In this document: in pieces, positions 20,701-32,083 of the stretch | Layout of the letters: each line of letters opens with the position of its first letter | Position numbering within the stretch: position 1 is the stretch's first letter | Assembly: GCA_008638375.1 (NCBI GenBank) | Contig: CM018041.1 | Location: 17,258,453-17,322,452, forward strand | Length of the DNA stretch: 64,000 bases | DNA from: Nyssa sinensis | Taxonomy: Eukaryota > Streptophyta > Magnoliopsida > Cornales > Nyssaceae | Reading direction: 5' to 3' | Notes under the pieces: generated by a model | What the model saw: the letters and a program-made list of their open reading frames with translations, nothing else | Database searches by the model: none | What the model was told of the DNA's origin: nothing | Made by a program: the position numbers and the translations under genes

Positions 20701-21720
20701 TGAACTAAAAATGAGTACAAACACCAACACTAAAGGCAATATATGGTCTAATAAAAGTAAGATCAAGTAAATTACCTATCATACTCCTATATAGTGTAGG
20801 AACAACATCTTTACTTATGGTGTCTTTACTAAGTTTTGTACTAGTACTTATAGGAGTTCTAGCATGCTTAGCACTTTCCAAACCCAATTTCTTCACCAAC
20901 TCTATGGCATATTTATTTTAAGAGATAAAGATACCATCTCTCATTTGCTTAACTTGGAGTCCTAAAAAGAAATTTAGTTCACCAACTATACTTATTTCAA
21001 ATCTGAATCTTATCTCTGTTGTGAGTATGTTTGGCACTAGTGGAACCAAAGACCATGTCATAAAAATAGAGTTGAGCAATCAAATAGTCATTTCCTTCTT
21101 TCCTAACAAAAATCTTCTTATCCGATCCTCCTCTCGAAAAGCCCTTTTCAAGAAGATATTCAGAAAGTCTTCCATACCAAGCTCCAAGAGCTTATTTCAA
21201 CCTATACAAGGCTTTCTAAAAATGATATACATGATTTGGACTTTATGGATCCTCAAACTCCTTGAGTTGTTCCATATAAACCTCCTCCTTAAGAATGCCA
21301 TGAAGGATGGCACTCTTAATATCCATTTAAAAAACCTCGAGCTTTAAGTGGCATGTCATAGCTAGAAGTAGTCTCACACTCTTTAGCCTAGCAACTGGAG
21401 CAAAAGTCTCATCAAAGTCTATACCCTTAACTCGGGTATAGCCTTGAGCAACCAACCTAACTTTATTTATAGCAATGACACTATTTTCATCTAATTTATT
21501 CTCTTAAATCCACTTGGTTCCAATGACATTATAATCTTTAGGTCTTGGGACTAATTTTCAAACATCAAGCTTTGTGAATTGAAGTAACTCCTCTTGTATA
21601 GAAAGTATCCAATCATCATGAATGAGGGTTTGTTTCATGTTCTTGTGTTCAATTTGAGATGTGAAGCAATGAAAACTCAATTTTCTATTAATTTATTCTC
21701 GAGTCTTAACCCCATTTTTA
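20701..21720 (-). pseudogene. pol: Large Copia reverse transcriptase
   Basis: Minus strand, several frames. EVYMEQLKEFEDPQ and ALYRLKQ-type blocks (about 21190-21290) appear, then a degraded catalytic region reading YFYDMVFGST where Copia RT has YVDDIIFGST, so one catalytic aspartate is lost. KKLGLESAKHARTPIST and LYRSMIGNLLDLTFIRP follow (20705-20899). The frame reported on the plus strand at 21021-21347 is a shadow of this domain. Not functional. Confidence 0.85.
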
Positions 21721-22204
21721 TGATTTTCAAAGATATTTGAGGGATCATGAGTCTTTTCAACCCAATTTTGAGTACTTTTGTCATAGGTTGACGAAGTACT
21801 ATTTTTTATGTTTACACCATTATCCCTATTTTCAAATATGAGCTCATTAAGGATAATTGGATCATCTTGATCTTCTATGGCATCTACCTTTTTCTCATCA
21901 TTAATAACAACATTGATAGACTCTATATCGGTGGAATTCCTAAGATTATAAACTCTAAAGGCTCTACTACTAGTGGAATAACCTAGGAAGATACCGTCGT
22001 CACTCCTTTGATCAAATTTTCCTAAGTTCTCTTTGTCTCTAAGAATACAACAATGACTACCAAAGATTTTGAAATAGTTAAGGCTAAGTTTCTTACCGGT
22101 CTACAAATCATATGGAGTCTAACTCGAACGTGGTCTAAGATAAACCCTATTGATTGTATGGCAAGTTGTACTAATAGCTTTAGCCTAAAACTTCTTGGCT
22201 ATAG
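21721..22204 (-). pseudogene. pol: Large Copia integrase C-terminal part, joined to the 5' LTR
   Basis: Minus-strand translation gives AKAISTTCHTINRVYLRPR (about 22110-22185), LNYFKIFGSHCCILRD, ENLGKFDQRSDDGIFLGYST and RAFRVYNLRNSTDIESINVV. This is the usual end of plant Copia integrase (FWAEAVNTACHTINRVYLRP onward). It begins abruptly at about 22200, where LTR sequence stops. The integrase N-terminus and DDE core, protease, gag, primer site and LTR 3' end are all absent. One deletion from within the LTR into integrase explains this. Confidence 0.85.
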
Positions 22205-23071
22205 ATTGAACTCAATCACAATTGCGAACTCCACGTAACCTCGAACTCTACCGATTGCACAACCTTAAAATCCACAAGAATGTACTCCAATGGTGAAGAA
22301 TAATGTATAGTAGGGTTCTTGGATCAATAGGGCCATGGATTTGTGTAATTTGAATATGCCTAATGAAATCCTTTTAGTACTTAAAGAATAATATATATTG
22401 TAGCAATCAAAAGTCCTAATAATTTCGTGTTAGAGACTATTTATAGTCCTAGGTTAAAATAGAGTAGTGATATTTTAAAAACTGGAAACCGTTCGCACAA
22501 TTTTTGATAGTCGTTTGAACGAGCGTCTTTTGAAAACAAGGGATGAACCCACTACTTTGGTTGTTCGAACGAGCTTTCGAATGAGGTCCCACGAAGCTAA
22601 ATTGCAAAGTCTCTATTCTGGTTGTTAGAACGACCATTCCAATGAGATCCCACAACCAACTCAGAGACGATACCGTCTTGGTCATTCAAACGAATCCAAG
22701 GCTCATTTGAACAATCGAGGCAGAATGCTCGAACAAACTAACTCACACATAAATAAAATTTTTTCTCATTTAATAATCAATCATATGAAAACTAATGAGA
22801 GTCTTAAAAATAAAGCCCACACCATTTTAGAAACACATGTTTTTCAAAAACTTGCTAATGCATGAAGTTGTTTGTCTGAATCCATAAACCATAAATCCAA
22901 GAAATATACCTTCCTGACCATTGCAACCACCTATGTTGAGAAGAACTCTCCATGTAACTTGAAGCACTGAGATGATCACAAGGCTTAGGTACAAGGTCTA
23001 ACTTAAATTACACAATAAATTTTTTGTCAAACATGGATTAACCAATACAAGATAGACTACAAGTCCTAACA
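22205..23071 (-). repeat. Truncated 5' LTR of the large Copia element
   Basis: It starts TGTTAGGACTTGTAGTC at 23071 (minus strand) and aligns with the first roughly 870 bases of the 3' LTR, then breaks off at about 22205. It lacks the roughly 460 bp corresponding to 15336-15792. TATA box (minus) at 22438-22445, with GTTCGAACGA-type palindromes as in the partner LTR. Confidence 0.88.
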
Positions 23072-23076
23072 AATAG
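23072..23076. repeat. Target-site duplication of the large Copia element (right copy)
   Basis: AATAG, identical to 15331-15335. A 5-bp duplication is standard for Copia integration. Confidence 0.85.
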
Positions 23077-24130
23077 TATTTAAATTTTAATTCCTATTGA
23101 AAATATGTGGCCAAGTGCTTAAATAAAACAAAATATAAAGCACATCCAAGTAAGAGAGACATCGGATCAATGTGGGAAACCCTTATTGGGAATAAGATCC
23201 ACCACTGCTAGAGAACGTCTCCATTAACAAAACCAATCAATACAAGGAACAACAGTGTGCTGACCACTAACCTGCTATGATGCTTGATAGCTTTATACCG
23301 TTAATCAATCATCCCTATAGTCCTTTACGTTTGGTTGTGTTTGTTAGCCATACTCTATACACAACAACCACTTCAATCATGATCGGATTGCACACAACAC
23401 ATACAACAGTCTAAAAAGGCTAAAATTTCTCTTAGTAAAAACCTTCATAATTACCTTTGTGAAGTAGTAACTATATTGAATCTGAGATTTGAAATAATTG
23501 ATCTAATCATAGCAATTTAAAAAGTGAAAAATATTCTCCATATGCATGCAAGGTATGTTATCTAAAATGTAAATCTTACCTCCCATACACAGAAAATTCC
23601 ACAATTGCACAAACACAATTTTTTCTCACAAGCTTGATGTCAAACAAGTGAACTTGAAGAGATTATTTGAATAAATCAATTAGAGGGATTTGATGTGCAT
23701 GGAAAAAAAAATCATATTTACACGTCGAAATTTCACTTTTTATATATAACTTTAAAAGAAAAAATCACAATTATTTAAATACAATAATATTACGTCATTT
23801 GAATATTTTTTAAATAGAATTGAAGATAAATAACATTGAACAAATTTATATGTACAATATTGCAATGATATGAAATAATTTTTTATTAACTCATATAAAT
23901 AAGTTAACATATAATTGTGAAAATTTGCATACACGTATGACGGGAAATTTTTGAATGCAATTGGTGCAATAATGTGATAATACATTTTTTTAATAAATAA
24001 TTTGAGTTATTTTTTAAATAGAACATACTATATATAATAAAATATTATTAAAAAATACATAATTACATGATATACTAAAAATTACGTGATGTATCGTACT
24101 CCTTAAAGAACATATGGTACAACTAAGATA
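23077..24130. other. AT-rich region with LTR-like debris, no gene
   Basis: 23150-23690 has phrases typical of Copia LTRs (GGGAAACCCTTATTGGGAA, AAGATCCACCACTGC) but no edges or partner were found. 23700-24130 is very AT-rich and shows nothing recognisable. Confidence 0.4.
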
Positions 24131-24132
24131 AG

Positions 24133-24480
24133 ATGTTGTCGCCTCATAAAGCTTTTAAAGCGTGCACCAACGCTGACGCCAATAGGACAGAAATAGTGAT
24201 TGCAATAGATACAATTTTCAGGCCTCTAAAACCTGCATTTAAGCAGTTGAATGTGACAGGCCAACAACATTTCAGCGTAGCAATGGATACATCTGAATGC
24301 CGCCAACAGTACCATAAGGGGTTGACTACTCAGGTCCAAGTTGTCCAACTGCAACCGTTGTTCATAAGTTGCCTTGTTCTATATTTTTCAAATAATACAT
24401 GTAAATTTCATCATGCTATTACTAAGATTAAAATTTTCATTATATTTAACAATTTTAATTTTTCAATCTCATTTGGTTAA
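24133..24480 (+). CDS. Unrecognised 115-residue ORF
   Basis: The first 75 codons (24133-24370) have a higher GC content than the surroundings, including TACGTCGCC-like and CAACGCTGACGCC phrases. The remainder is AT-rich and hydrophobic. I recognise no domain, and there is no clear promoter or homologous copy in the window. The GC-richer block could be a fragment of a DNA transposon. Treat as hypothetical. Confidence 0.2.
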   Translation: MLSPHKAFKACTNADANRTEIVIAIDTIFRPLKPAFKQLNVTGQQHFSVAMDTSECRQQYHKGLTTQVQVVQLQPLFISCLVLYFSNNTCKFHHAITKIKIFIIFNNFNFSISFG

Positions 24481-24630
24481 GAAATTTCAAGTTTTATATA
24501 TTAGACAAAGTAAAAGTGGCGGGCTCATAGATTCAAAAAAAGTAGCATTTTGCTGTTGTTACAAAATGAGTCCAAGATTGCTGGATGGTGGGCCCCACAA
24601 CCAAATGTTCGTCCCATATTTAAGAATGAG

Positions 24631-25234
24631 TACGGGTGCAATTCGGACAGGTCGAGTTCGAATTAAATTATGTCTAAGTCTAATCGAAGCGTTAAAATAG
24701 GCAATTTGGCTTGAACCCGGCCTTGAATCTGAATAACCCAACTCAAGCTCGACCCTTTTTAAAATTCATTAATATCGGGTTCAACCCAAACTCGATTATT
24801 AATTCTAGTTTTTAAATTTTATTCACAATTTCTTTAATAAATTACTGTATTTTTTTCTATTTTGATTCTACACTAATTGCTCTCAATTTCTCTTTCTAAA
24901 AGAAATCCAAAAACCGTTAAAATAATTCCTTCAACATAATTTACTTTTGAGAAAATGTTAAAAGTTAACAAGGTTTTGAAATTATAAAAATATAAATAAT
25001 AATTTTTGGAAGGAAATTTTATTAATATAATGATGGATAACTAAAGTATAAAAAAATCTAATATATAAAATATTGATTTTGGGCTCTGATTTTTAAAGTC
25101 TCAACTCAAGTTCAATCATAATTTAGATCTGACTTGAGTTCTTTTGCCCAAGCTCAATTCAAAGTGTAAAAAATAAAACTCAAATCCTAAAAAATTCAGA
25201 TTGGTCCCGGGTTGCCCTGCTCAAATTGCACCCC
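24631..25234. mobile_element. MITE of about 600 bp with GGGTGCAATT termini (MULE-like)
   Basis: The left end GGGTGCAATTCGGACAGG (24634-24651) and the right end CCTGCTCAAATTGCACCCC (25216-25234) are inverted copies. The flanks AAGAATGAG (24622-24630) and AAGGAATGAG (25235-25244) look like a 9-10 bp target duplication, the size expected for Mutator-like elements. The interior is rich in GGGTTCAACCCAAACTCG-type self-complementary phrases and codes for nothing. Confidence 0.7.
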
Positions 25235-25450
25235 AAGGAATGAGAGACATTGTACTTAGGTTTAAAAGCAAAAATAAATCTTTGAAAGAACTGATCATAT
25301 TAATAATAACAAAATTCATTAAATGTATACATACAAATGACCTAGAGAATTAGCTGCAATATTCATTATCTTTGTGCTTCTTCCTCTTTTTTCATTTTAC
25401 AGTTCAATTGATGAACTACACATTGGGAGGTAGCTCTCTTCCTGTAGAGG

Positions 25451-26075
25451 CTCTCAACATAAATTGAGACAAAACTCAATTTTCGGTCTCTATATAACCA
25501 ATTGAAAGAATAATTTTACATATTTCAAATTTTAGTACCAAAATTTATATCTCAATAACGTGTCAATAGATTATTAGTAAAATATTTATAATATATCTAA
25601 ATTATCACCAATAATCTAATGACACATCATTTGAAATACAAAAATTTGATATTAAAATTTAGGACAAAGAATGTTATTGGTTTTTAAATAATTGTAAATC
25701 GAATCCTATCATCATCTAGATGGAGATCCTATCAAGAATTATGAAAAGAAAAAGACTGCTCACATAGACTCTCAACATAAATGGAGACAAAACTCAATTT
25801 TAGGTCTCTATATAACCACTTAGAAAAGTAATACTACATGTCCCAAATTTTAGTACCAAGACTTGCAACTTAAGCAATAGATTATTAGTAAAATATTTAT
25901 AATATATCTTTAGTACCACCAATAATCTAATGCTACATTAGTTGGTATACAAAATTTGATACTAAATTTAAGACAAAAAGTATTATTGGTTTTTAAATAA
26001 CTATAAATTGAATCCCACCATCATCTAGATCAAGATCCTACCAAGATTTACGAACAAAAAAAAGACTACTCACTA
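25451..26075 (+). repeat. Tandem duplication, two units of about 318 bp
   Basis: CTCTCAACATAAA starts at 25451 and again at 25769. The two roughly 310-bp units align throughout with moderate divergence, including GAGACAAAACTCAATTTT and TAGATTATTAGTAAAATATT. Within each unit GATTATTAGT and ACCAATAATC form an inverted pair. No coding capacity was seen. Confidence 0.85.
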
Positions 26076-26108
26076 GTATTCAATCAAATAAACTCGAATC
26101 CAAACATA

Positions 26109-28446
26109 ATATGTCACCCTTAATATTAACAAATTTTAATTTAATTAATCAACAATGGTCGACACCCCCACCTCAATTATCATACTTTGTAACTCGCATC
26201 TCATAAAGATGGGATTCACAATCTATGAACCCATCAATAAATCCCATCTCTTATAAGAGAGTAGATTACAAATTAGGACAATTAAGGAAATATATTTATC
26301 TTTATCCTTAATTAAGTTAGCGTGTGTAAAGACTTGGAATTTTTTCCAACTTATAAAATACAAAATAATAACAATAATAGTGGTAATAATTAAATAAATT
26401 TCATTTAAGAAAATTAAAAACTTGAGGGAAAAGACTAAAGAAGGCATGGGGATTAAAAGAAGAGAACAGAGACAAAACGGGGAAAGGAAAATTTCACCCC
26501 AAGACATTTTTGGTCTTATAAGATCAAGGTCACCACACCCTCAATTCGTGAAAGAGATGAGGTAAGAGAGAAATAGGGAAAATTGGGGGAAAGCTTAGGG
26601 TTTGAGGGAAATCCACTCCAAGTATGGAGATTTGAAGCTTTTTTGGAGAATTGAAGAGGAATAGGAACAACTTGTACTCAAACATCCAACAATTGGTTAG
26701 GGTTTGTGAAAATTTTCACCCAAATCAAAAAGATACAGCTAGGGTTTCCATCAAAACTCAAGGAAATTGAGGTAAGGGCTTCTAATCCTAAGTGAAAAGT
26801 ATGTGTTTAGGTAGATTGTACATTTCATCTTCTCATCCCATGACATACATTTTCCTTTTCTTACAAAACTGACTATGTGTTGCATGTGACACATAACCCT
26901 AATTATTTGATGCTCTCTTTTCTTAGAATGACTCATTATCATCTTATCTCTTCATTGATACTACTCTTGGTCTAAACGAATTGCCAATGAAAGTGTGTTT
27001 ATAATATTGATTTCATGTGTAATATGTGTGAAATTATGCATTGTTCACCAAGTGTTTCTGAAATTACCTATATGACTAATTGTTGTAAATTTAGGATGTT
27101 TGAGTGTGATTGTGTTGATATTTGGCGTATTGATGAACTAAATATGAAGCTATGAATATGGACTTTGATTAAATAGCCATGAAACTATGAAATTGAATAG
27201 TTTAGAAAAAAAAAAAATGGTGTTTGGGCTAGAACTAGTCCTGTCCACGGTGTGTTCTAGTGTAAGGTGAGATTGCACTGTACCTAGGGTTTGATTTATG
27301 ATAGGAATGGTGTCTCCCTATTGACTTGCGAGCCGTAAATCCACGTGAGTGGTCATTTGCCTTCATCAGGTTAGTACCTCATAAAGCACATAGGCTTATC
27401 GGTGGCTACTAGTTGAATAGTCTTTGGGATTGAAAACTTTGAGAGTTGAAATAAGTTGAACGAAGTATAAAAACCTCAATCATTCTTGCTCATGTATTTA
27501 TGTAATTTGATGATGTTGTCTGTTAGAATGATTATATGTATTGAACTATGAAGAGTGGTTATCATAGAATTGTTGTCATTGTTATCAATGCATGCTTCGG
27601 TGACTACTTGTATGCCACTATACTAACACATGCATACACCTGTCACTATATGTTTTCCCTTTATTTAGAGGTTCCTACTGGGGTAGTTGTATTGACCCCT
27701 ACTAAACGTAGGAACGAGCAAGGAAACTACTACAAGTTGAAGGATCACGGAAGAGCTATTTTTGAAGACCTCATTTTGTACATTTATGGAAAATTCCTTC
27801 TATGTTGAATTGGGTTATACCGTATTTATTTTTGGACTTGCCATGTATGAAAATGGACTTTTTTGTATAGTCATACTTTTTGTAAACTTGATGTGTATAA
27901 AGTGGATGGAAGATGAAGTTGTAAATTTCCTTAAATTAGTGCCTCTTACTTGAAGACATTCTTGATACTTTGTATGTTTGGAAAATGGGTTCTTGATGAA
28001 GGATTTGATACATAAATTGTTGGATGTATAATGTATATGCAATTATGAAATGAATGTAGAATAAAAGAGGAAATAATCTTTAAGATATGACAAAAGAGGT
28101 TGGACTAAGAAATGAGATCAAAATAAGAAATTTTTTTGAAACAGGAACAGAGCAGGCAGCCATAGCCGATCGACACTCAGAGGGAGGAATCCCCCCCCCC
28201 CCTCCCGCGTGTGCCTGATTGGCACTCAAAGGTGTGGAGGGAAATTTTTGGACTTTTTCATTCGCTTTCCGTGTTGAGTCACTTCCTTCCTAACTTGTAC
28301 AGTGCCTTAACATCTTCTCCTTTCTTAGAGATGGTTAACCGTGTAATTACTTAATTACCTCACTTATAGCATCTCGGAATCATAGCTGAGACCTCACCCT
28401 CACCCTCGCCCTCGCCCTCGAGCCTTCCTGAGTTCGGGGCACAACA
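26109..28446 (+). mobile_element. Gypsy (chromovirus-type) LTR, probable solo LTR
   Basis: It shares blocks with the minus-strand LTR at 53980-55140. GTGTCTCCCTATTGAC ... GTGAGTGGTCATTTGCC ... ATCAGGTTAGTACC (27310-27380) matches GTGTCACCC ... GGGTGGTCGTA ... ATCGGGTTAGTAGCCC there. ACTGGGGTAGTTGTATTGAC (27676 onward) also has a counterpart. The right end, GAGTTCGGGGCACAACA (28430-28446), is a normal LTR end. A possible TATA (TCTTATAAGATC) lies near 26513. The left edge TGTCACCC at 26109 is a guess. The open frames at 27548-27808 and 27762-27953 are LTR sequence. Confidence 0.55.
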
Positions 28447-28708
28447 ATGTGTATATAATATGAGTGCCAGAAGGACATGGAGTTTGAGACAATGACTCCA
28501 TGACTCTTCTAATATTTATTTATTTTTTTTTTTTTATAGAAGTTGTTTTAAAAAATTCAGAGATTGTTTTCCCAAGAATTTTTATATTTTTAAAAAGACT
28601 CCTTTAAATTTTTTTTTTTTTTTTTTTTGTGTTTATATCTTGTAGGTTCATTACCCAAATCCACCAATGTATAATATGTTGCCTTAGTTTTTTTATAATA
28701 AAAAATAA
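28447..28708. other. AT-rich spacer with poly-T runs
   Basis: Long T tracts at about 28518-28535 and 28607-28630. No gene or element was recognised. Confidence 0.5.
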
Positions 28709-29242
28709 GGTTAATTACACTTACCTCATTTAAAATTTCTGACAGTTATAAAGATCTTTCTTGAGATTTTTGAACTGACACTAACCTCCCTTACTTTTAT
28801 TGACAAACTACAAACACCCCCTCTCTAGTTCAAATTTGTTTTAAAATAACAAAATCTCCCTTTTATTTTATTTTATTTTACCTTTTTTCAATTTTCCATC
28901 AATTGTTCTAATTTTTTTAAAAGAATTTTTATTTTATTTTATATATAAATAAGTTTAAGATAAAAATCTATATATATATATATATATATAGATTTTAGGC
29001 AAAGAAGATTTAAATTAATATTTATTTAAAAATAAAAAAAGTTAAAAAAATTGGCCAAAATTTTAAAGAAATAGACAAAAAAAAATAATGAAAAAGGCAA
29101 TTTTATTATTTTAAAAAAAATAACTGAAAAGTCCGTATTTATTATTTATTAGTATAAATAGAAAATATAAGTTTCATATTAAAAATTTTAAAAAAAATTA
29201 TAATTATCCAAACTTTTAAAAGAAGTGAACATAATTTTACTC
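28709..29242. mobile_element. Possible MITE with GGTTAATTACACTTACCTC-like ends
   Basis: The left end GGTTAATTACACTTACCTCA and the inverted right end (plus strand GAAGTGAACATAATTTTACT, then C) match over roughly 30 bases with gaps. AAAAAATAA occurs on both sides (28700-28708 and 29244-29252) and could be a 9-bp duplication, though it is low complexity. The interior is AT-rich and non-coding. A related left-end fragment seems to lie at about 29997-30130. Confidence 0.45.
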
Positions 29243-29252
29243 AAAAAAATAA

Positions 29253-30540
29253 TGATCGCACTACATGTTAAATGAGGCACGTATGTTAAATTTTGAAGAG
29301 TCAAAAAATAAAAAAACAAAAAACAAACATAACGTTATACATTTGATTGTTTCTTATTGGTCAAGATTCTATTGTCTTAGTGAATTATGGGACCATTCAA
29401 TAATTTATTCATCATCACTTTTATCTGACATTACGCTACAAGAAGACAAATGAGATATTTTACAAAGGACAATATTCTCAACTACTTTCCTCTGAGAATT
29501 ATTCAGTTGTCCAAAACTAGTCGGTCAAGTCAATCACAAAATGTGTTGCATATAATATTTTGGGTTTTAAAGAGCGATCAAAAAAAAATTTGGATAATGT
29601 TTTGTGATTTAAAAGATAGTATTTAAATAGTATTTTTATTTGGATACTATTTGAACAAAGGTTATTTTAGTCCTAAAATATTGTCCTAAATTTTTTGTAT
29701 GCACAATATTTTTTAATTGACCAATGCATAAATCTAATTTTTCAAAATAGATCAATAATTTTTTCTTCGTTCTTTGAATATTTATTTTGGAGAGATGATA
29801 CTATAATTTCGACTTTATACATTGTATAATCTTTTAAGTGCTTGAGCTTTTTATTTATTTGAAGATGGATGAAAATAATCTAACTCCAGCCAATTTTTAA
29901 ATATGAAGATGAGTTTTCATTTTCATTGTTCAAATATAATGATGGAGAAAATTTTGAGAATGAACTTCCATTCACTATTCTTGCACTATTAAGTTTTAGG
30001 GTAAATTAAATTGACTTCTCTTAAGCTTTAGTGATATTACACATGAACCCTTATACTTTAAGTAATTACACTGACTTTTCCTATTAAAGTTTGTCAAGAA
30101 ATGGATGAAACAATAATCCTAAAATTACTTTGAAACCCCTTAATTATCCATAAAAAGTAACAAAATTATCAACAAATCCAAGCTCAAACTTATTTACCAA
30201 CCAATGTCATCATCTTTTATTAGACAAAAATGCCTTAATGCTTTTCTCTAAAAATAATTAAGTTGGATATGAGTAATTTCTACCCAACTTTCAAAAAGGC
30301 ATTTTAAAATTCAATAACTCAAAATATATAAATCAATTTTCAATTAAATTTATATATATGGACTTTAAAAACTGAGATCTATAAAACAAGATCCATATGT
30401 AATATGAAATTTTGAAGGAAAAAAAATTGCTTCTCAAGCTGTAAAATTTCACATTTATAAAGAAAGTAGTCAAATTTTCAATTTCGCTATGAGTTTCTTG
30501 CTTGCTATCAATTTTTTTTTTTTGTTTTTGAGTTGCATTT
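29253..30540. other. AT-rich intergenic DNA, no gene
   Basis: The only structure seen is a fragment at about 29997-30130 (GGGTAAATTAAATTGACTTC ... TTAAGTAATTACACTGAC) related to the end of the preceding MITE. The frame at 29265-29453 has no recognisable domain. Confidence 0.45.
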
Positions 30541-30926
30541 TGAATGTCAAAAAGAATCTTATAAATTAGTAAAAATTACAACAACAACAAATTAGTTTAG
30601 ACATAAAAACAGTGAGTGAAATTTTACACTTGCACTGCTTGTTAAAAAGAGTCTTTTAAAGTAGTAAAAATTACAATAAAATAAAATAAAAACAGTTTAG
30701 ACACTAAAGCAGTGAGAGTGTGAAGTTTTACACTTGCATTGCTTTTCAAAAAAAGTCTTTTAAAGTAATAAAAATTATAACAAAAAAAAATCCACTTAGA
30801 CATAAAAGCAGTGAGAGTGAAATTTTATACTTACGCTGCTTATCAAAAAGAGTCTTTTAAAATAGTAAAAATTATTAAAAAAAATAGTTTAGACATAAAA
30901 GCAGTGAAAGTATGAAATTATAATTA
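30541..30926 (+). repeat. Tandem array of about 93-100 bp units
   Basis: The marker GTTTAGACATAAAAGCAGTG and close variants falls at 30595, 30695, 30794 and 30887. Between markers come TTTTACACTTGCACTGCTT and AAAGAGTCTTTTAAAGTAGT, then an A-rich run. This gives about four units with indels. Non-coding. Confidence 0.85.
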
Positions 30927-31225
30927 GAATAAACACACTTTAACACAAATTATAATTAGAATGAGTAACTTAGATTGCAAGGAGGCTAGCAAGATGAGCC
31001 TCTTTGCTAACAAAAAAGTGAAAAAGAATTAGTGAGAGAGTGAAAGGAGTGAGCAGTGAAAAGGAAAAATTTTACTTTTGCGCTGCTTTATGAATAAACA
31101 CACTTTAACACAAATTATAATTACAAGGAGGTTGAAAAAACGAGTCTCACCGCGCACTAAAAACAAAGTGAACATAATTAGTGAGATAGTGAAAGAGATA
31201 GACTATAAAATTTTACAGTATGTGA
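30927..31225 (+). repeat. Tandem pair of about 165-bp units
   Basis: GAATAAACACACTTTAACAC starts at 30927 and 31092. Both units continue with a CAAATTATAATTA block, AAGGAGG, a GCGC or GCTA variant and GTGAGAGAGTGAAAG-type sequence. They share the TTTTACTTTTGCGCTGCTTT theme with the preceding array, so the two arrays are probably related. Confidence 0.75.
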
Positions 31226-31455
31226 GACGAATGTAGAATTTCACAAAGCAATCAAAATTGCGCTTCTATTTTAACCTCAATACCTCACTGTCACCATAGA
31301 ATCACCTTCCATCACCACCAAGCCATAGCCAACCATCACAAAGAATTACCACCGTTGCCATCTTCGACACACTATAGAATTATCCTTCCATCATCATTGC
31401 AAACTTAATTATCATCAACAAGAATTTTATTTTTCTCCTTCTCTCTCCCTCTCTT

Positions 31456-31497
<42 letters not shown>

Positions 31498-32083
31498 CCA
31501 CTCACCAATTTGTTGGATACTATAATAAATTATTCATAGATACAGTTAGTGGTGGCGATTGGGTTAGGAAAAAGTTAGATGGATAAGTGATGTGCAAAGA
31601 TGTGGATGAATGAGAGAAGAGAGATAAGTGGTTGGCTGAGAGTTTTATTCATTTTTACTAGATCAACAATGGAAGATTACGAATTTCGACGAAAAAGACA
31701 GAGCAACGTAAGCGTTTCATCAATTTGGGAGTTTCCTATTTTAAACGAATGTGTTAATTGGGGGTTTTTATTTTGGACGGATGTGCTCTTAGGGTCTTAG
31801 TGTCATTATTAAAAAAATTATAAGTGACATGTCATTATAGGGATCTGAGCTAAAAAAATAAAAACAACCAAACCCTTCACCTTGAATTAAAAATATTCAC
31901 GGATCTTATAATAATTTAACAACCTGTTTAGAGACTCAAAGTTGATTAATCCTTTATTATATGTGGTCAACTTAATTCAGGTCAACTTCATGTTCTTATA
32001 TTTCCTAAATACATATATCTGCTCAAAAAGAAAAAGGGGAGCAGAGGCACGAGCATTGAGCCTTATCTTCTCTGTCGGCATAT
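31226..32083. other. Intergenic, with a TA microsatellite
   Basis: TA dinucleotide run at about 31458-31493 next to a CT-rich tract. The 66-residue frame at 31600-31800 has no recognisable domain. No homology to the neighbouring Copia element until about 32084. Confidence 0.5.

Larger units (their letters stand above)
15336..23071 (-). mobile_element. Large Copia retrotransposon (SIRE-like layout), internally deleted
   Basis: It is bounded by an exact 5-bp target duplication, AATAG at 15331-15335 and 23072-23076. Element ends are TGAAAGG on the left and CCTAACA on the right, that is TGTTAGG...CCTTTCA on the minus strand. Read on the minus strand, it has a truncated 5' LTR (23071-22205), the integrase tail, RT, RNase H, a long downstream region with an extra ORF, a polypurine tract AAACGGGGGGCTTG, and a complete 3' LTR (16716-15336). 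Gag, protease and the first part of integrase are missing. A Stowaway MITE sits at 17079-17327. An extra ORF after pol is a feature of SIRE-type Copia elements. Confidence 0.9.

Noticed and set aside
21021..21347. 108-residue plus-strand frame
   Set aside because: Antisense shadow of the Copia reverse transcriptase, which is recognisable on the minus strand.
28380..28446. CCCTCA/CCCTCG hexamer run as a telomere-like or regulatory array
   Set aside because: A short run of about four units at the end of an LTR. Simple slippage explains it.
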